A stretch of 45,891 nt of DNA from JBBRTJ01 sp038244535 (GCA_038244535.1 JBBRTJ010000016.1:1-45891); one strand, 5' to 3'; positions 1-8,566 are shown, counted from the first letter of the stretch. Translations and numbers: made by a program. The notes: generated by a model from the letters alone, not told the origin.

Positions 1-50
1 GAAGTGGCGAGGCTCAGCGCGCCAACTGCACCCACGCTCGCCACTTCACC
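1..50. repeat. 50-bp direct repeat, copy 1, with internal inverted repeat
   Basis: Identical over 50 bases to 83-132. Each copy starts with gaagtggcgag (1-11) and carries its exact reverse complement ctcgccacttc at 37-47, so each unit can fold as an 11-bp stem with a 25-nt loop. It begins at the first base of the window, so the array may continue upstream. No protein or known element recognised. Confidence 0.9.
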
Positions 51-82
51 TCGCCCGGCTGATCACCGAGACGACTCAGACC

Positions 83-132
83 GAAGTGGCGAGGCTCAGC
101 GCGCCAACTGCACCCACGCTCGCCACTTCACC
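83..132. repeat. 50-bp direct repeat, copy 2, with internal inverted repeat
   Basis: Second perfect copy of the unit at 1-50, separated from it by 32 bp. Stem arms are at 83-93 and 119-129. It lies 42 bp beyond the stop codon of the minus-strand ATPase gene, so it could act as a transcript end or be a short dispersed intergenic repeat. Confidence 0.9.
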
Positions 133-174
133 GCCTGCGGACGTCAAATCCCCTGAACCAACCCCGATCGCTCC

Positions 175-3100
175 TCAGCCATCCGCTGCCACTGCGAGCT
201 GCGTCAGTGTGATGGTGCCGTCGGCCACGACGAGGCCCCGGCCAGCGATGGCCAGAGGCGTGACTGAGCGGCGGGGCAGCGTGGCGCCGAGGAGGTCGCC
301 GTCGAGGTCGAGGTCGGGGCGCAGGAGGATCCCGATGCGGCTGCGGCGGACGTCGTTCACCCAGTGGCCGTACAGCGAGCGGGCGACATCGGCCCGCACG
401 ACAGCGACCACCAGCGTGTCCGGCCGCTCGAGTGCCGCTCGTAGCCCGACCATCACTTCGGCGTCGTCGAGGCGATCGGCGTCATCGACCACGATCACCA
501 CCGGCCCTCGCGCGACATCGGGCAACGGGTCGAGGACCGGGGATGACGAGCGGCCCTCGACCCTCACGACGTGGGCGCCCGCCACTGCGGCCTGGGCGGC
601 GATCAAGGCCAGCGCCGTCGTCCGCCCCGAGCGTGGTGGGCCGGCGACGAGGACGTGCTCGCCGGGGTGAACGGTTAGAGCGACGACGGCCGGCTCGTCA
701 CCGTCGTGACCGACACCGATCCCGAGGGGCAGCGTCCAGCGGCCGTCGCGATCGCTGACGGCCGGGGGAAGGAGGGCGGCGTCGACCACCGTCGGGAGGA
801 CCTCGATGGGAGCCGGGCCCCGGCACGATCGGAGCGACGGGCCGGTCGGAGGCACCTCCGACACCTTCACGAGCTGGAGCAGCCGGCCCGAAGGGCGTTC
901 GACGGCTCGCCCCGGACGGGCCCCGCCAAGCAGGTCCCAGGCTGTCCCCACCGCAGGAGCCACCGTGGACGGGATCGCCCCGAGCCGATCGACGCCAAGC
1001 GCGGCGACGACGCCCACGGATGGTCCTTCGACCAGCACTCGGTGCAGGCCATCGAGCACGGTCAAGCCCGCGGCGTCGGCCAGCCCGTTCAGGATCGGCC
1101 CGAGCCCGTCGACGAGCAGCACCACCTCGGCAGTTGTTGCAGATGCAACCATCACACCGGCTCGTCGCTCGTCGAGCAACCGCAGCAGGCGTCCGACGAG
1201 CCGGGCCAATCGTTCCCGCTCGTGGCGGCCGACCAGCGCGCCGACATGGGGATCGCCGACGAGCGCCGCAGCGCCCCAGCCGTCGAGCCCGATGCCGTAC
1301 ACGTGGAGCGCATCGACCGACCGGCCCACCATCGCCGCCCGAGCGACCGCGACGAGCGCAGAGGTGACGCCCGAGCCCGGGCCTCCCGCCACGACGAGGT
1401 GTCCGAGGCTGCGATCCCACGTCACCGAGGACCGGCACTGGTGCTCGGGCTCGTCGGCCAAGGCCACGATGCCAGGCGCGAGCGAGTCGGCCTCGATGAC
1501 AGGGGGCAGCGGCTCGCACCAGGGTCGGTGCGGCTCGGCGACGCCCAGGGCCGATGCCGCCGCGATGCACGCATCGACCAGCGCCTGGAGGTCGTCGGCC
1601 TGCGCGACCTGCAGCTCGACCAGCTCGGACGGGCCCAGCCGCAGGAGGGCTCGCCCGGGCCGGTCACGGGGCAGCGCGGCCGCCGCCGAGGTGCCCACGA
1701 CGTCGACCGAGTCGGCCGTCGACTGCACCCGCAACGCGATGCGCAGCGCGGTGTTGGCCCGCACCGCCTCGGACACCACACCGGCCGGTCGCTGCGTGGC
1801 CAGCACGAGGTGCACGCCGAGGCTGCGACCGCGCTGGGCGATGCCGACCAGCGCGTCGACGAACCCGGGGACCTCGGCCACCAGCGACGCCAGCTCGTCG
1901 ACCACCACCACCAGCCGTGGCAGCGGCGGGTGCGGACCGGCCGCCCGGTAGGCGGCGAGGTCGACGGCGCCCACTGCTCGTAGCACCGCCTCACGGCGGC
2001 GCAGCTCGGCCTGGAGGCTGACGACCAGGCGTTCGGCCAAGCCCTCGTCGAGGTCGGTCACCACCCCGACGACGTGGGGAAGGCGGGCGCAGGCGTCGAA
2101 GGCACTGCCACCCTTGAAGTCGATGAGCACGAAGCTCAGCGCCTCGGGACTGGAGCGGACGGCGAGACCAGCGACCAGGGTGCGCAGCAGCTCGCTCTTG
2201 CCGGCACCGGTCGTACCGGCCACCAGCGCGTGGGGGCCGTCGGCCACCAGATCGATGATGACGTGCCCGTCGGCCGCCACCCCAACGACCACCGCGGGCC
2301 GAGGGTCGGGCCCCTGCGCCGCCCACCCCGCGGCGACCCCGGCCGCATCCCCCAGCTCGCTCAGCCGCACCGCGTCAGGTAACCCGGCACCGGGGCGTTC
2401 GGGGTCCTCCCACCGGCCGAGGTCGGATGCGACGGCGCCGGCGAGGTCCAACGACAGCCCGCCGGCGACGAACGAGCCGACGACTCCAGCGACGCCGAGC
2501 CATCGCCCCATCCCACTGGGGTCGAGCTGGATCACGTCCGTGCACGCCGCCGGCAGCTGATCGACGGTCGGCGCCAGCACGATGCCGGCACACGGCCCTC
2601 GCCGTCCCGCCAGCGCGGTGCGGGCCGGCGACCGGCGATCGGTCATCAGCCCGGCGCCATCGACCACGAGCAGCGTGAGCGGCGCGGCCAACGGTTCGCC
2701 GTCGTCCCCCAGCGAGACGCAGTGCGGCAGGCCGTCCAACCACTCCCACGCCGCGCCCTGATGAACGACCTCCGTGCCTGGCGGCCGGACCACCAGTCGG
2801 GCCACGGCGAGGTCGGCGGGTCCGTGATGGACGGCCGCCTGCACGACCAGCGATCGGGCCACCGAACGGGCACCGTCAAGGGGACCCGCGATCCCGAGCA
2901 CCCGGCCCGGCGCCAGCACGGCGAGCACCGGTGCCCGCTCGAGCACCCCAGTGGACTGCAGCAGCGCCGCCACCGGCCCGGCCCGGGCCCGCTCCACGCT
3001 GGTGACCCGGGCCAGCCACGGCACGGGACCCACCCCGACCACGAGGTGCATCGCATCGGGGTGGCCGGCTCGCCGCTCCCACAGTCGACGATCACCGCTG

Positions 3101-4209
3101 CGGGCACGACGAGTGACCTCGACGAGGTCGGGGTACGCCTCCCACCGCGCCCGGCGATCGCCGGCTTGCTGCTGCCCGACCGCCGCCGTGAGGCCGGCCA
3201 GGGCCGCCGCGATCCGACGATGGGCGAGCCGCGCCGTGCGCCGTCCCCGCCGCCGCCCGTCAGCCCACGTGCCCACCGCCCCGGCCACCCCCACAAGCCC
3301 GAACACCAGCGGCAGCACGCTGCCGAGCACCAGCCAGGCCACCGCCGCGCCGCCGGCCATCGTGAGCAGCGAGATCACGGCCAGCGACTGGGCCTCGCGG
3401 GCGACAGCGTCAAGATCGGGCACCTCGACAGGCGGCCCGACCAAGATCGGCTGACGCGGCGGCCGGTGCCACCGCCGGGTGCCGTTGCCGGCGGGACGCA
3501 CAGGCACAGGCACAGCCATGCCAACAGTTGCGCCGGCATCTGCATCCCCCGCGCGCTCGACGCGCAGCACCGCCCACCCGCAGCTCATGAACGACCCCTC
3601 GGGCAAGGCCACGCGTCCGTCGACCTCGACGCCATCGACACGCGTCGCCACCCGAGGCGCGAGGTCCTCGACCATCACGCATCCGCGGGCATCGACGGTG
3701 ACCACGCACTGGTGCGAGGCCACCCCCGGCTCGAGCACGACCACGTCGCAGCCCGGCCCCGATCCAACGAGCCACGCCCCCTCACCCACCTCGACCGACC
3801 ACCCTGCGGCCAGGCCGGCGACCTGGCTGATGCGGACACGCACGATCGCCGGCACCGTCACGGCCGATCCGACCACCACCGACGGTGCCGGCCCGGCGAG
3901 CTGAGCGACACGCTCGCTCGCAAAGACCGCGTCGCCGACCCGCACCTGCGCCGGCGCCGGCGTCAGCGCCGACCCGGACGACACCCGGCCGGCCCACACC
4001 CGGCCGGCCCACACCCGGCCGGCCCACACCCGGCCGGCCCACACCCGGCCGGCCCACACCCGCACTGGCGCCCTCCTCTGCGCCGACCCGCCGCCCCGCA
4101 CGCCCAACGACGCCTTCCGATCTGCCAACGTCATTCGCCCGCGGCCACGCGTCATCACGTCGAACCAGCGCGGCCCATCGGCCATGCGCCACCAAGACCG
4201 CCGTTGCAT
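175..4209 (-). CDS. FHA domain / FtsK-SpoIIIE (EccC-like) three-module ATPase
   Basis: A 1344-residue protein. Residues about 137-215 resemble an FHA (phosphothreonine-binding) domain; two hydrophobic helices lie near 276-312; three FtsK/SpoIIIE-like nucleotide-binding modules follow. Module 1 has a canonical Walker A, GTTGAGKS (665-672), DFKGG, Walker B VVVVDE (767-772) and ATQRP. Module 2 has GGPGSGVTS near 942-950, with Val in place of the lysine; module 3 has GPPRSGRTT with Arg. The family drives DNA translocation or, as EccC, type VII secretion; EccC similarity (DFKGG, ATQRP) is the best guess, but no WXG100 or other Ecc gene is in view. Residues 50-75 are five VWAGR repeats encoded by 15-bp DNA repeats. 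Start: GGAGG lies 7 nt before this ATG on the minus strand; a later start remains possible because the first 120 residues look unlike the family. Confidence 0.85.
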   Translation of the reverse strand: MQRRSWWRMADGPRWFDVMTRGRGRMTLADRKASLGVRGGGSAQRRAPVRVWAGRVWAGRVWAGRVWAGRVWAGRVSSGSALTPAPAQVRVGDAVFASERVAQLAGPAPSVVVGSAVTVPAIVRVRISQVAGLAAGWSVEVGEGAWLVGSGPGCDVVVLEPGVASHQCVVTVDARGCVMVEDLAPRVATRVDGVEVDGRVALPEGSFMSCGWAVLRVERAGDADAGATVGMAVPVPVRPAGNGTRRWHRPPRQPILVGPPVEVPDLDAVAREAQSLAVISLLTMAGGAAVAWLVLGSVLPLVFGLVGVAGAVGTWADGRRRGRRTARLAHRRIAAALAGLTAAVGQQQAGDRRARWEAYPDLVEVTRRARSGDRRLWERRAGHPDAMHLVVGVGPVPWLARVTSVERARAGPVAALLQSTGVLERAPVLAVLAPGRVLGIAGPLDGARSVARSLVVQAAVHHGPADLAVARLVVRPPGTEVVHQGAAWEWLDGLPHCVSLGDDGEPLAAPLTLLVVDGAGLMTDRRSPARTALAGRRGPCAGIVLAPTVDQLPAACTDVIQLDPSGMGRWLGVAGVVGSFVAGGLSLDLAGAVASDLGRWEDPERPGAGLPDAVRLSELGDAAGVAAGWAAQGPDPRPAVVVGVAADGHVIIDLVADGPHALVAGTTGAGKSELLRTLVAGLAVRSSPEALSFVLIDFKGGSAFDACARLPHVVGVVTDLDEGLAERLVVSLQAELRRREAVLRAVGAVDLAAYRAAGPHPPLPRLVVVVDELASLVAEVPGFVDALVGIAQRGRSLGVHLVLATQRPAGVVSEAVRANTALRIALRVQSTADSVDVVGTSAAAALPRDRPGRALLRLGPSELVELQVAQADDLQALVDACIAAASALGVAEPHRPWCEPLPPVIEADSLAPGIVALADEPEHQCRSSVTWDRSLGHLVVAGGPGSGVTSALVAVARAAMVGRSVDALHVYGIGLDGWGAAALVGDPHVGALVGRHERERLARLVGRLLRLLDERRAGVMVASATTAEVVLLVDGLGPILNGLADAAGLTVLDGLHRVLVEGPSVGVVAALGVDRLGAIPSTVAPAVGTAWDLLGGARPGRAVERPSGRLLQLVKVSEVPPTGPSLRSCRGPAPIEVLPTVVDAALLPPAVSDRDGRWTLPLGIGVGHDGDEPAVVALTVHPGEHVLVAGPPRSGRTTALALIAAQAAVAGAHVVRVEGRSSSPVLDPLPDVARGPVVIVVDDADRLDDAEVMVGLRAALERPDTLVVAVVRADVARSLYGHWVNDVRRSRIGILLRPDLDLDGDLLGATLPRRSVTPLAIAGRGLVVADGTITLTQLAVAADG
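3981..4055. repeat. 15-bp tandem repeat, 5 perfect copies
   Basis: Unit acacccggccggccc repeated five times without mismatch, then a partial sixth. It keeps frame in the minus-strand ATPase and encodes repeated VWAGR near the N-terminus. Perfect identity suggests recent slippage expansion. Confidence 0.95.
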
Positions 4210-4274
4210 CGCTGTGCCTCCGCCTGGGGCAACCCTCCGCCGGGCTGCCCTCTTTGCGTCACGGTACCGGGCGG

Positions 4275-4280
4275 TACGGT
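4275..4280 (+). promoter_or_regulatory. -10-like TACGGT box before the 4287 start
   Basis: TACGGT lies 6 nt upstream of the ATG at 4287 with no Shine-Dalgarno between, the spacing expected of a leaderless actinobacterial promoter. Functional assignment is inference. Confidence 0.5.
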
Positions 4281-4286
4281 GGGGCC

Positions 4287-4529
4287 ATGGCGCGGGTGCG
4301 CATCGAGTTCACGATCGAGCCGTTCCGAGAGGGAGACCCTGGCCCCCATGTGCTGGCCGGCGTCGCCGCCGTCGAGGGAGCAGGCTTGACGGTCGACTTC
4401 GGCCCGTTCAGCAGCGTCGCCTTGGGCGCTGAGGACGAGGCCCTGGACGCCATCGGTGCCCTGCTGCGAGATGCACTCGCCGCAGGGGCCACTCGGGTCT
4501 CGCTGCAGGTCGAACGCGGCGAGCCATGA
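4287..4529 (+). CDS. thiamine-binding-like protein (MTH1187/YqgV family)
   Basis: An 80-residue protein. The opening beta strand (VRIEFTIEPF), a central GPFSSVALG segment and the closing strand (TRVSLQVE) match the small ferredoxin-fold MTH1187/YqgV/YkoF family, whose members bind thiamine or related ligands; the ligand here is not known. Start ATG 4287 is set by the upstream TACGGT box; an open frame further upstream has no family similarity. The stop overlaps the next start (ATGA, 4526-4529), so it is probably translationally coupled to the HTH gene, hinting that the regulator or hydrolase may respond to the same small molecule. Confidence 0.7.
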   Translation: MARVRIEFTIEPFREGDPGPHVLAGVAAVEGAGLTVDFGPFSSVALGAEDEALDAIGALLRDALAAGATRVSLQVERGEP

Positions 4530-4912
4530 CGGCCGACGGCGAGGCGTTTCTCGCCGCGCTGGCACCGGTGGCCGACGCGCTGGGCGCCGACATCATCCGG
4601 CCCGCAGCCCTCGATCCCTCAGATGTCCCGCTGGTGTGGGACGGCGTCACCATCGCCGGCCTGCGCCTGCCCCAGCTTCAGGGCGCGATGACCCGGCTGA
4701 TCGAGGGGGTCGAGCGCGAGCTGGGCGGCCCCCTCGGCACGCTCAGCCGCGAGGACAAGCAGCGGGCCGTTCGGATGCTCGAGGAGCGGGGTGCCTTCCT
4801 GCTGCGCCGCAGCACCGAAGAGGTCGCCGACGCCGTGGGCGTCAGTCGCATCACCGTTTACAACTACTTGAACGCAATGCGTGGCGCCGCCGAGGCAGGC
4901 TGGCGGGCGTGA
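4526..4912 (+). CDS. HTH_22 (YheO/DauR-type) transcriptional regulator
   Basis: 128 residues. The C-terminal half (about 78-118: LSREDKQRAVRMLEERGAF, then VADAVGVSRITVYNYL) fits the DauR/YheO helix-turn-helix (HTH_22). The PAS-like N-terminal domain of full YheO proteins (over 200 residues) is replaced by about 75 unrelated residues, so the sensing part differs. It overlaps the preceding gene by 4 bp and the next by GTGA, forming a compact three-gene operon. Target unknown; autoregulation of this operon is plausible but unproven. Confidence 0.7.
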   Translation: MTADGEAFLAALAPVADALGADIIRPAALDPSDVPLVWDGVTIAGLRLPQLQGAMTRLIEGVERELGGPLGTLSREDKQRAVRMLEERGAFLLRRSTEEVADAVGVSRITVYNYLNAMRGAAEAGWRA

Positions 4913-5622
4913 TCACCGCAGTCGGCTTCGACGCCGACGACACCCTCTGGCACTCCGAGCACGAGTTCGTCATCAGCCAAGACCTCTTCACCGAGCTGCT
5001 GCGCCCCTACGCGCCGTCCGACATCGACCTCGAGGCGGTGCTGGCCACCACCGAGCGCCGCAACCTCGCCCTCTTCGGCTTCGGTGTCAAGGGCTTCACG
5101 CTGTCGATGATCGAGACGGCCATCGAGGTGACCGAGGGGGCCGTGCCGGTGGCGGTCCTGGCCCAGCTCCTCGAACGAGGCAAGGCCATGATCCAGCACC
5201 CCGTCGAGCTGCTCGACGGGGTGATCGACGTCCTCGACGCGCTGGCCGGTCGCTACGAGCTGCTGCTCATCACCAAGGGCGACCTCATCCACCAAGAGTC
5301 CAAGGTCGCCGCCAGCGGCCTGGCCCAACGCTTCAACGCCATCGAGGTGGTGGCCGACAAGGACGAGGCCACCTACCAGCGGATCCTGGTGCGCCACGGC
5401 ATCACCCCGGGCGAGTTCGTGATGGTCGGGAACTCGGTGCGCTCCGACGTGCTGCCGGTGATGGCCATCGGTGGGCGCGCGGTGCACGTGCCCTACGTCG
5501 TCACCTGGATCCACGAGCACGTCGAGCACGACGAGACGATCCCCGTGCTCTCGTCACTTCGGGGCCTGCCCAAGTGGCTGGCCGACCACGACGATGCGCT
5601 CCCCGCCTGGATCGACCAGTAG
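4909..5622 (+). CDS. HAD-family hydrolase
   Basis: 237 residues. Motif I is FDADDTLW (nucleophile and acid/base Asp), motif II the Thr in LLITKGD, motif III a Lys in SKVAASGL, and motif IV GNSVRSDVLP. A helical cap lies between motifs I and II, typical of subfamily I phosphatases. Substrate cannot be told. GTG start at 4909 overlaps the HTH stop (GTGA); it opens the protein directly at the beta strand leading to motif I, where HAD proteins usually begin. Confidence 0.85.
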   Translation: MITAVGFDADDTLWHSEHEFVISQDLFTELLRPYAPSDIDLEAVLATTERRNLALFGFGVKGFTLSMIETAIEVTEGAVPVAVLAQLLERGKAMIQHPVELLDGVIDVLDALAGRYELLLITKGDLIHQESKVAASGLAQRFNAIEVVADKDEATYQRILVRHGITPGEFVMVGNSVRSDVLPVMAIGGRAVHVPYVVTWIHEHVEHDETIPVLSSLRGLPKWLADHDDALPAWIDQ

Positions 5623-5695
5623 CCGGGACAGCGGCCGCAGCCCACCCCGCGTCCTGCCGGGGTGCGGCCACCCGCGCTCAGGTGCCGCCGAGCGC

Positions 5696-6679
5696 TCAGG
5701 TGCCGGTGAGGCGGGCCACCACCGGGGCGAACGCGTCGAGGTTTCCGTCACCCACCGTGATGTACGAGATGCCGTAGGCGTCGCGGCGGCGCTGCAGCTC
5801 GTCACAGATGGCGTCGACCGTGCCGAGCAGCACGTGGGGGTGCTCGACGATGGCCTCGGGCGTCAGGCCGAACATCGCGCCGAACTGCTCGGCCACGGGC
5901 CGCACGTGCTCGGTGACGACGGTGAAGTAGGCGCCGATCTCGATCTCGATGTCGTCGAAGCGATCGCCGGCTCCGTCGCGGATCCAGCCGATCTTCTGCG
6001 CCGTCATCTCGGCCGTCGACGAGCCGACGCCCTTGGGGCCGATGACGCCCGACGAGTTGTCGAAGTTGAGGCTCACGATGTTCGCCTCTCGCCCGGCCAG
6101 GGTCAGCACCTTGCGGGCCCCGCCACCGATCATGATCGGCGGGTGCGGCCGCTGCACCGGCTTGGGCACGCCCTCGAAGCCGACCGCGTGCACGCCGGCG
6201 GTGCCCCGAACGTCGACCTCGCCATCGCCCATGGTCGCCTTCATCAGTGCGATGACCTCGGCGAGGCGTTGGATGCGCACGCCGGCAGGGTCGAACCGGA
6301 TGCCCATGGCCTCGTACTCGCCCTGCAACCATCCGGCCCCGAGACCGAGCTCGAGCCGCCCCTCGCTGAACAAATCGATCGTGGCCATCTCCTTGGCCAG
6401 CACCACCGGGTTGCGGTAGTCGATGCACATGACCCTGCAGCCCACCTTGATGGTCGAGGTGACCGCGGCGGCCAGTGTGATGGCGGGCACGGCGGCGATC
6501 TCCTGCACCGGGTGACCGGTGGCGGTCAGGGCCGGGCCAGGCCCGATGTAGTGGTCGGCCAGCATGAGCGCCGAGTAGCCGAGGTCTTCGGCCTTGCGAG
6601 CCCGCTCCGTCCACTCAGCCTTCGATGACGCCGAGAAGGACTGCAGGCCGAAGCGGAAGGGGTGCGGACGAGGTGCCAT
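5696..6679 (-). CDS. LLM-class F420-dependent oxidoreductase
   Basis: About 327 residues with the luciferase-like TIM-barrel pattern: FGLQSFSA at the first strand, ADHYIGPGPAL, VMCIDYRNPVVLAKEMAT, then GRLELGLGAGW and PPIMIGGGARKVL. This is close to the F420-dependent LLM families of actinobacteria that reduce or oxidise carbonyl or alcohol substrates; the actual substrate is unknown. The frame allows GTG 6709, but ATG 6679 is preferred because TACCGT lies 9 nt before it. Convergent with the HAD gene, 73 bp apart. Confidence 0.85.
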   Translation of the reverse strand: MAPRPHPFRFGLQSFSASSKAEWTERARKAEDLGYSALMLADHYIGPGPALTATGHPVQEIAAVPAITLAAAVTSTIKVGCRVMCIDYRNPVVLAKEMATIDLFSEGRLELGLGAGWLQGEYEAMGIRFDPAGVRIQRLAEVIALMKATMGDGEVDVRGTAGVHAVGFEGVPKPVQRPHPPIMIGGGARKVLTLAGREANIVSLNFDNSSGVIGPKGVGSSTAEMTAQKIGWIRDGAGDRFDDIEIEIGAYFTVVTEHVRPVAEQFGAMFGLTPEAIVEHPHVLLGTVDAICDELQRRRDAYGISYITVGDGNLDAFAPVVARLTGT

Positions 6680-6688
6680 GAGTCCGGC

Positions 6689-6694
6689 ACGGTA
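6689..6694 (-). promoter_or_regulatory. -10-like TACCGT box before the 6679 start
   Basis: On the minus strand TACCGT is followed by 9 nt and ATG 6679, consistent with a near-leaderless transcript and deciding between two possible starts of the LLM oxidoreductase. Confidence 0.45.
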
Positions 6695-6744
6695 GGTGGC
6701 GACCGCCACCCCAGGCCAAAGCCGCCGGCGCGGCGCGGTCGGCG

Positions 6745-7665
6745 CTACAGGCGGCGGAGCTGCACCTGGGTGACCCGATGGTCGGCGCCCTTGTGCAAGA
6801 TCAGCGATGCCCGCTCACGCGTGGGCAGGATGTTCTCCTTCAGGTTCAGGCCGTTGATGTCGTGCCAGATGCTGAGCGCAGTGGCGATCGCCTCGTCGCG
6901 CGTCAGGTGGCTGAAGTGCTGGAAGAAGCTCGACGGGTCTTGGAACACGGTGTCCCGAAGGGTCAGGAACCGGTCGACGTACCACTGCTCGATGTGCTCT
7001 TCGCGGGCGTCGACGTAGATCGAGAAGTCGAAGTAGTCGCTCACGAACTCGGAGGACCCGTCGCCGACCTGGAGCACGTTGAGCCCCTCGAGGATCACGA
7101 TGTCGGGCTGGCGCACGACCAGCTCCTCGCCCTCGACGACGTCGTAGACGACGTGGCTGTACACGGGCGCCCGCACCTCTTCGGCGCCGGCCTTGAGCTC
7201 GGCCAGGAAGCGCAGCAAGTTGGCGCGGTCGTAGCTCTCGGGGAAGCCCTTGCGGTTCATGATGCCCCGCCGTTCGAGCACGGCGTTGGGGTACAGGAAG
7301 CCGTCGGTGGTGACGAGGTCGACCTGCGGGTGGTCGGGCCACCGGCGCAGCAGGGCCTGCAGGATGCGGGCGAACGTGCTCTTGCCGACGGCGACGCTGC
7401 CGGCCACGCCGATGACGTAGGGCACCCGCGGCGCCAGCGTGCCGAGGAACGCTGCGCTCACCTTCGACAGGTTCTGGGTGGCCGACACGTACAGGTTGAG
7501 CAGCCGGGTGAGGGGCAGGTAGACCTCGGCCACCTCGTCGAGATCGATCGAGACGCTGAGGCCGCGCAGCTCGTCGAGGTGGTGCTCGCGCAGGGTGAGC
7601 GGCGTAGCGGCCCGGAGCGCGGCCCACTCGTCACGATCGAAGGTCAGGTACCGGCTGGGCTCCAC
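6745..7665 (-). CDS. coaA: type I pantothenate kinase
   Basis: 306 residues, the usual length for bacterial CoaA. Opens with SRYLTFDRDEWAALR, has the P-loop GSVAVGKS (89-96), DLVTTDGFLYPN, RKGFPESYD, PVYSHVVYD and IVILEGLNVLQ, and ends with LKENILPTRERASLIL. It phosphorylates pantothenate in the first committed step of coenzyme A synthesis, in the cytosol. Start is GTG 7665, with TACAGT 8 nt upstream. Transcribed toward the LLM gene with a 65-bp gap. Confidence 0.96.
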   Translation of the reverse strand: MEPSRYLTFDRDEWAALRAATPLTLREHHLDELRGLSVSIDLDEVAEVYLPLTRLLNLYVSATQNLSKVSAAFLGTLAPRVPYVIGVAGSVAVGKSTFARILQALLRRWPDHPQVDLVTTDGFLYPNAVLERRGIMNRKGFPESYDRANLLRFLAELKAGAEEVRAPVYSHVVYDVVEGEELVVRQPDIVILEGLNVLQVGDGSSEFVSDYFDFSIYVDAREEHIEQWYVDRFLTLRDTVFQDPSSFFQHFSHLTRDEAIATALSIWHDINGLNLKENILPTRERASLILHKGADHRVTQVQLRRL

Positions 7666-7673
7666 GGCAGGCG

Positions 7674-7679
7674 ACTGTA
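7674..7679 (-). promoter_or_regulatory. -10-like TACAGT box before coaA
   Basis: TACAGT on the minus strand, 8 nt before the coaA GTG start, with no ribosome binding site between; likely leaderless. Confidence 0.5.
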
Positions 7680-7713
7680 GACAAGGCTTCCCCCGGCCCC
7701 CGTGGTCCGACGG

Positions 7714-8478
7714 CTAGAGGTTCAGCCCGCACTCGGACTTGACGCTGCCGGCCCAGCGGCCGCTGCGGGGATCAGCCCCGTCGACCGGCTTCTGCGTGCA
7801 CGGCCGGCAGCCGATGCTCGGGTAGCCCAGGTCGACCAGCGGGTTGACTACGACGTCGTGGGTGGCGATGTACGCGTCGATGTCGGCGTCGCTCCACGTC
7901 GCCAGCGGGTGCACCTTCACCAAGCCCCGCTTGTCGCGGGTGACGATGGGCGTGTCGCGCCGGTCGACCGAGTCCGCCCGGCGCATGCCGCTCAGCCAGG
8001 CATCGCGGCCGCGCAGGGCGTTCTCCATGGGCTTGACCTTGCGCTCGGCGCAGCACGCGTCGGTGTTGGTGCGCCACAGGTCGTCGGGGCTGGTCGGGGC
8101 AGCGACCACCTTGAGGCGGATGGGGTACCGGTTGGCGGCGCGAGCGGCGGTGTCGAGCGTCTCGGAGAAGTGGTACCCGGTGTCGACGAACACGACCTCG
8201 ATGCCCGGCACGACCCGGCTGGCCACGTCCATGAGCACGGCGTCCGCCATCGAGGCGGCCACACAGAGGCGCCGCCCGAAGTGTTCGACCGCCCACGCGA
8301 TGACCTCTTCGGCGCGGGCCGACTCGAAGCGCAGGGACAGCTTCTCGAGCTGACGATCCGTCAGCACCCGGCCCGGTTCGACCCAGGCCCTCGGCCGCCG
8401 ACCGGGCACGCCGGTGAGCCAGCTCTGGGGTCCGGCGACGCCTGCGAGCGTGGATCGGGGGAACGATCCGGTGGCCAC
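7714..8478 (-). CDS. cysH: assimilatory adenylyl-sulfate (APS) reductase
   Basis: 254 residues from GTG 8478. LSLRFESARAEEVIAWAV and VFVDTGYHFSET are typical of the PAPS/APS reductase fold; the C-terminal ECGLN carries the catalytic cysteine. Two further cysteine pairs, CC in DACCAERK (142-143) and CRPC (224-227), are the [4Fe-4S] ligands that mark the APS-using, iron-sulfur type. It reduces activated sulfate to sulfite using thioredoxin. Other cys genes are not in this window. ATG 8490 would add four residues; GTG 8478 is favoured because TATGCT lies 7 nt upstream. Confidence 0.93.
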   Translation of the reverse strand: MATGSFPRSTLAGVAGPQSWLTGVPGRRPRAWVEPGRVLTDRQLEKLSLRFESARAEEVIAWAVEHFGRRLCVAASMADAVLMDVASRVVPGIEVVFVDTGYHFSETLDTAARAANRYPIRLKVVAAPTSPDDLWRTNTDACCAERKVKPMENALRGRDAWLSGMRRADSVDRRDTPIVTRDKRGLVKVHPLATWSDADIDAYIATHDVVVNPLVDLGYPSIGCRPCTQKPVDGADPRSGRWAGSVKSECGLNL

Positions 8479-8566
8479 GAGGACGAGCATAGGCAAAACC
8501 CGACTACTCCGATCAAGTTTTGCGACTTTCTCGTTCTGGTGCGTTGGTGGCTACCGTCCAGGCCCC
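8479..8566. promoter_or_regulatory. divergent cysH / methylase promoter region with inverted repeat
   Basis: Holds TATGCT on the minus strand (8491-8486), 7 nt before the cysH GTG, and TACCGT on the plus strand (8552-8557), 9 nt before the methylase ATG. An inverted repeat, gcaaaac (8493-8499) and gttttgc (8517-8523), sits where an operator upstream of cysH would lie. Which regulator binds is unknown. Confidence 0.45.

Noticed and set aside
1..132. CRISPR repeats with one 32-bp spacer
   Set aside because: The 50-bp unit is long for a CRISPR repeat, there are only two copies in view and no cas gene; one spacer-length gap alone is not enough, though upstream sequence could change this.
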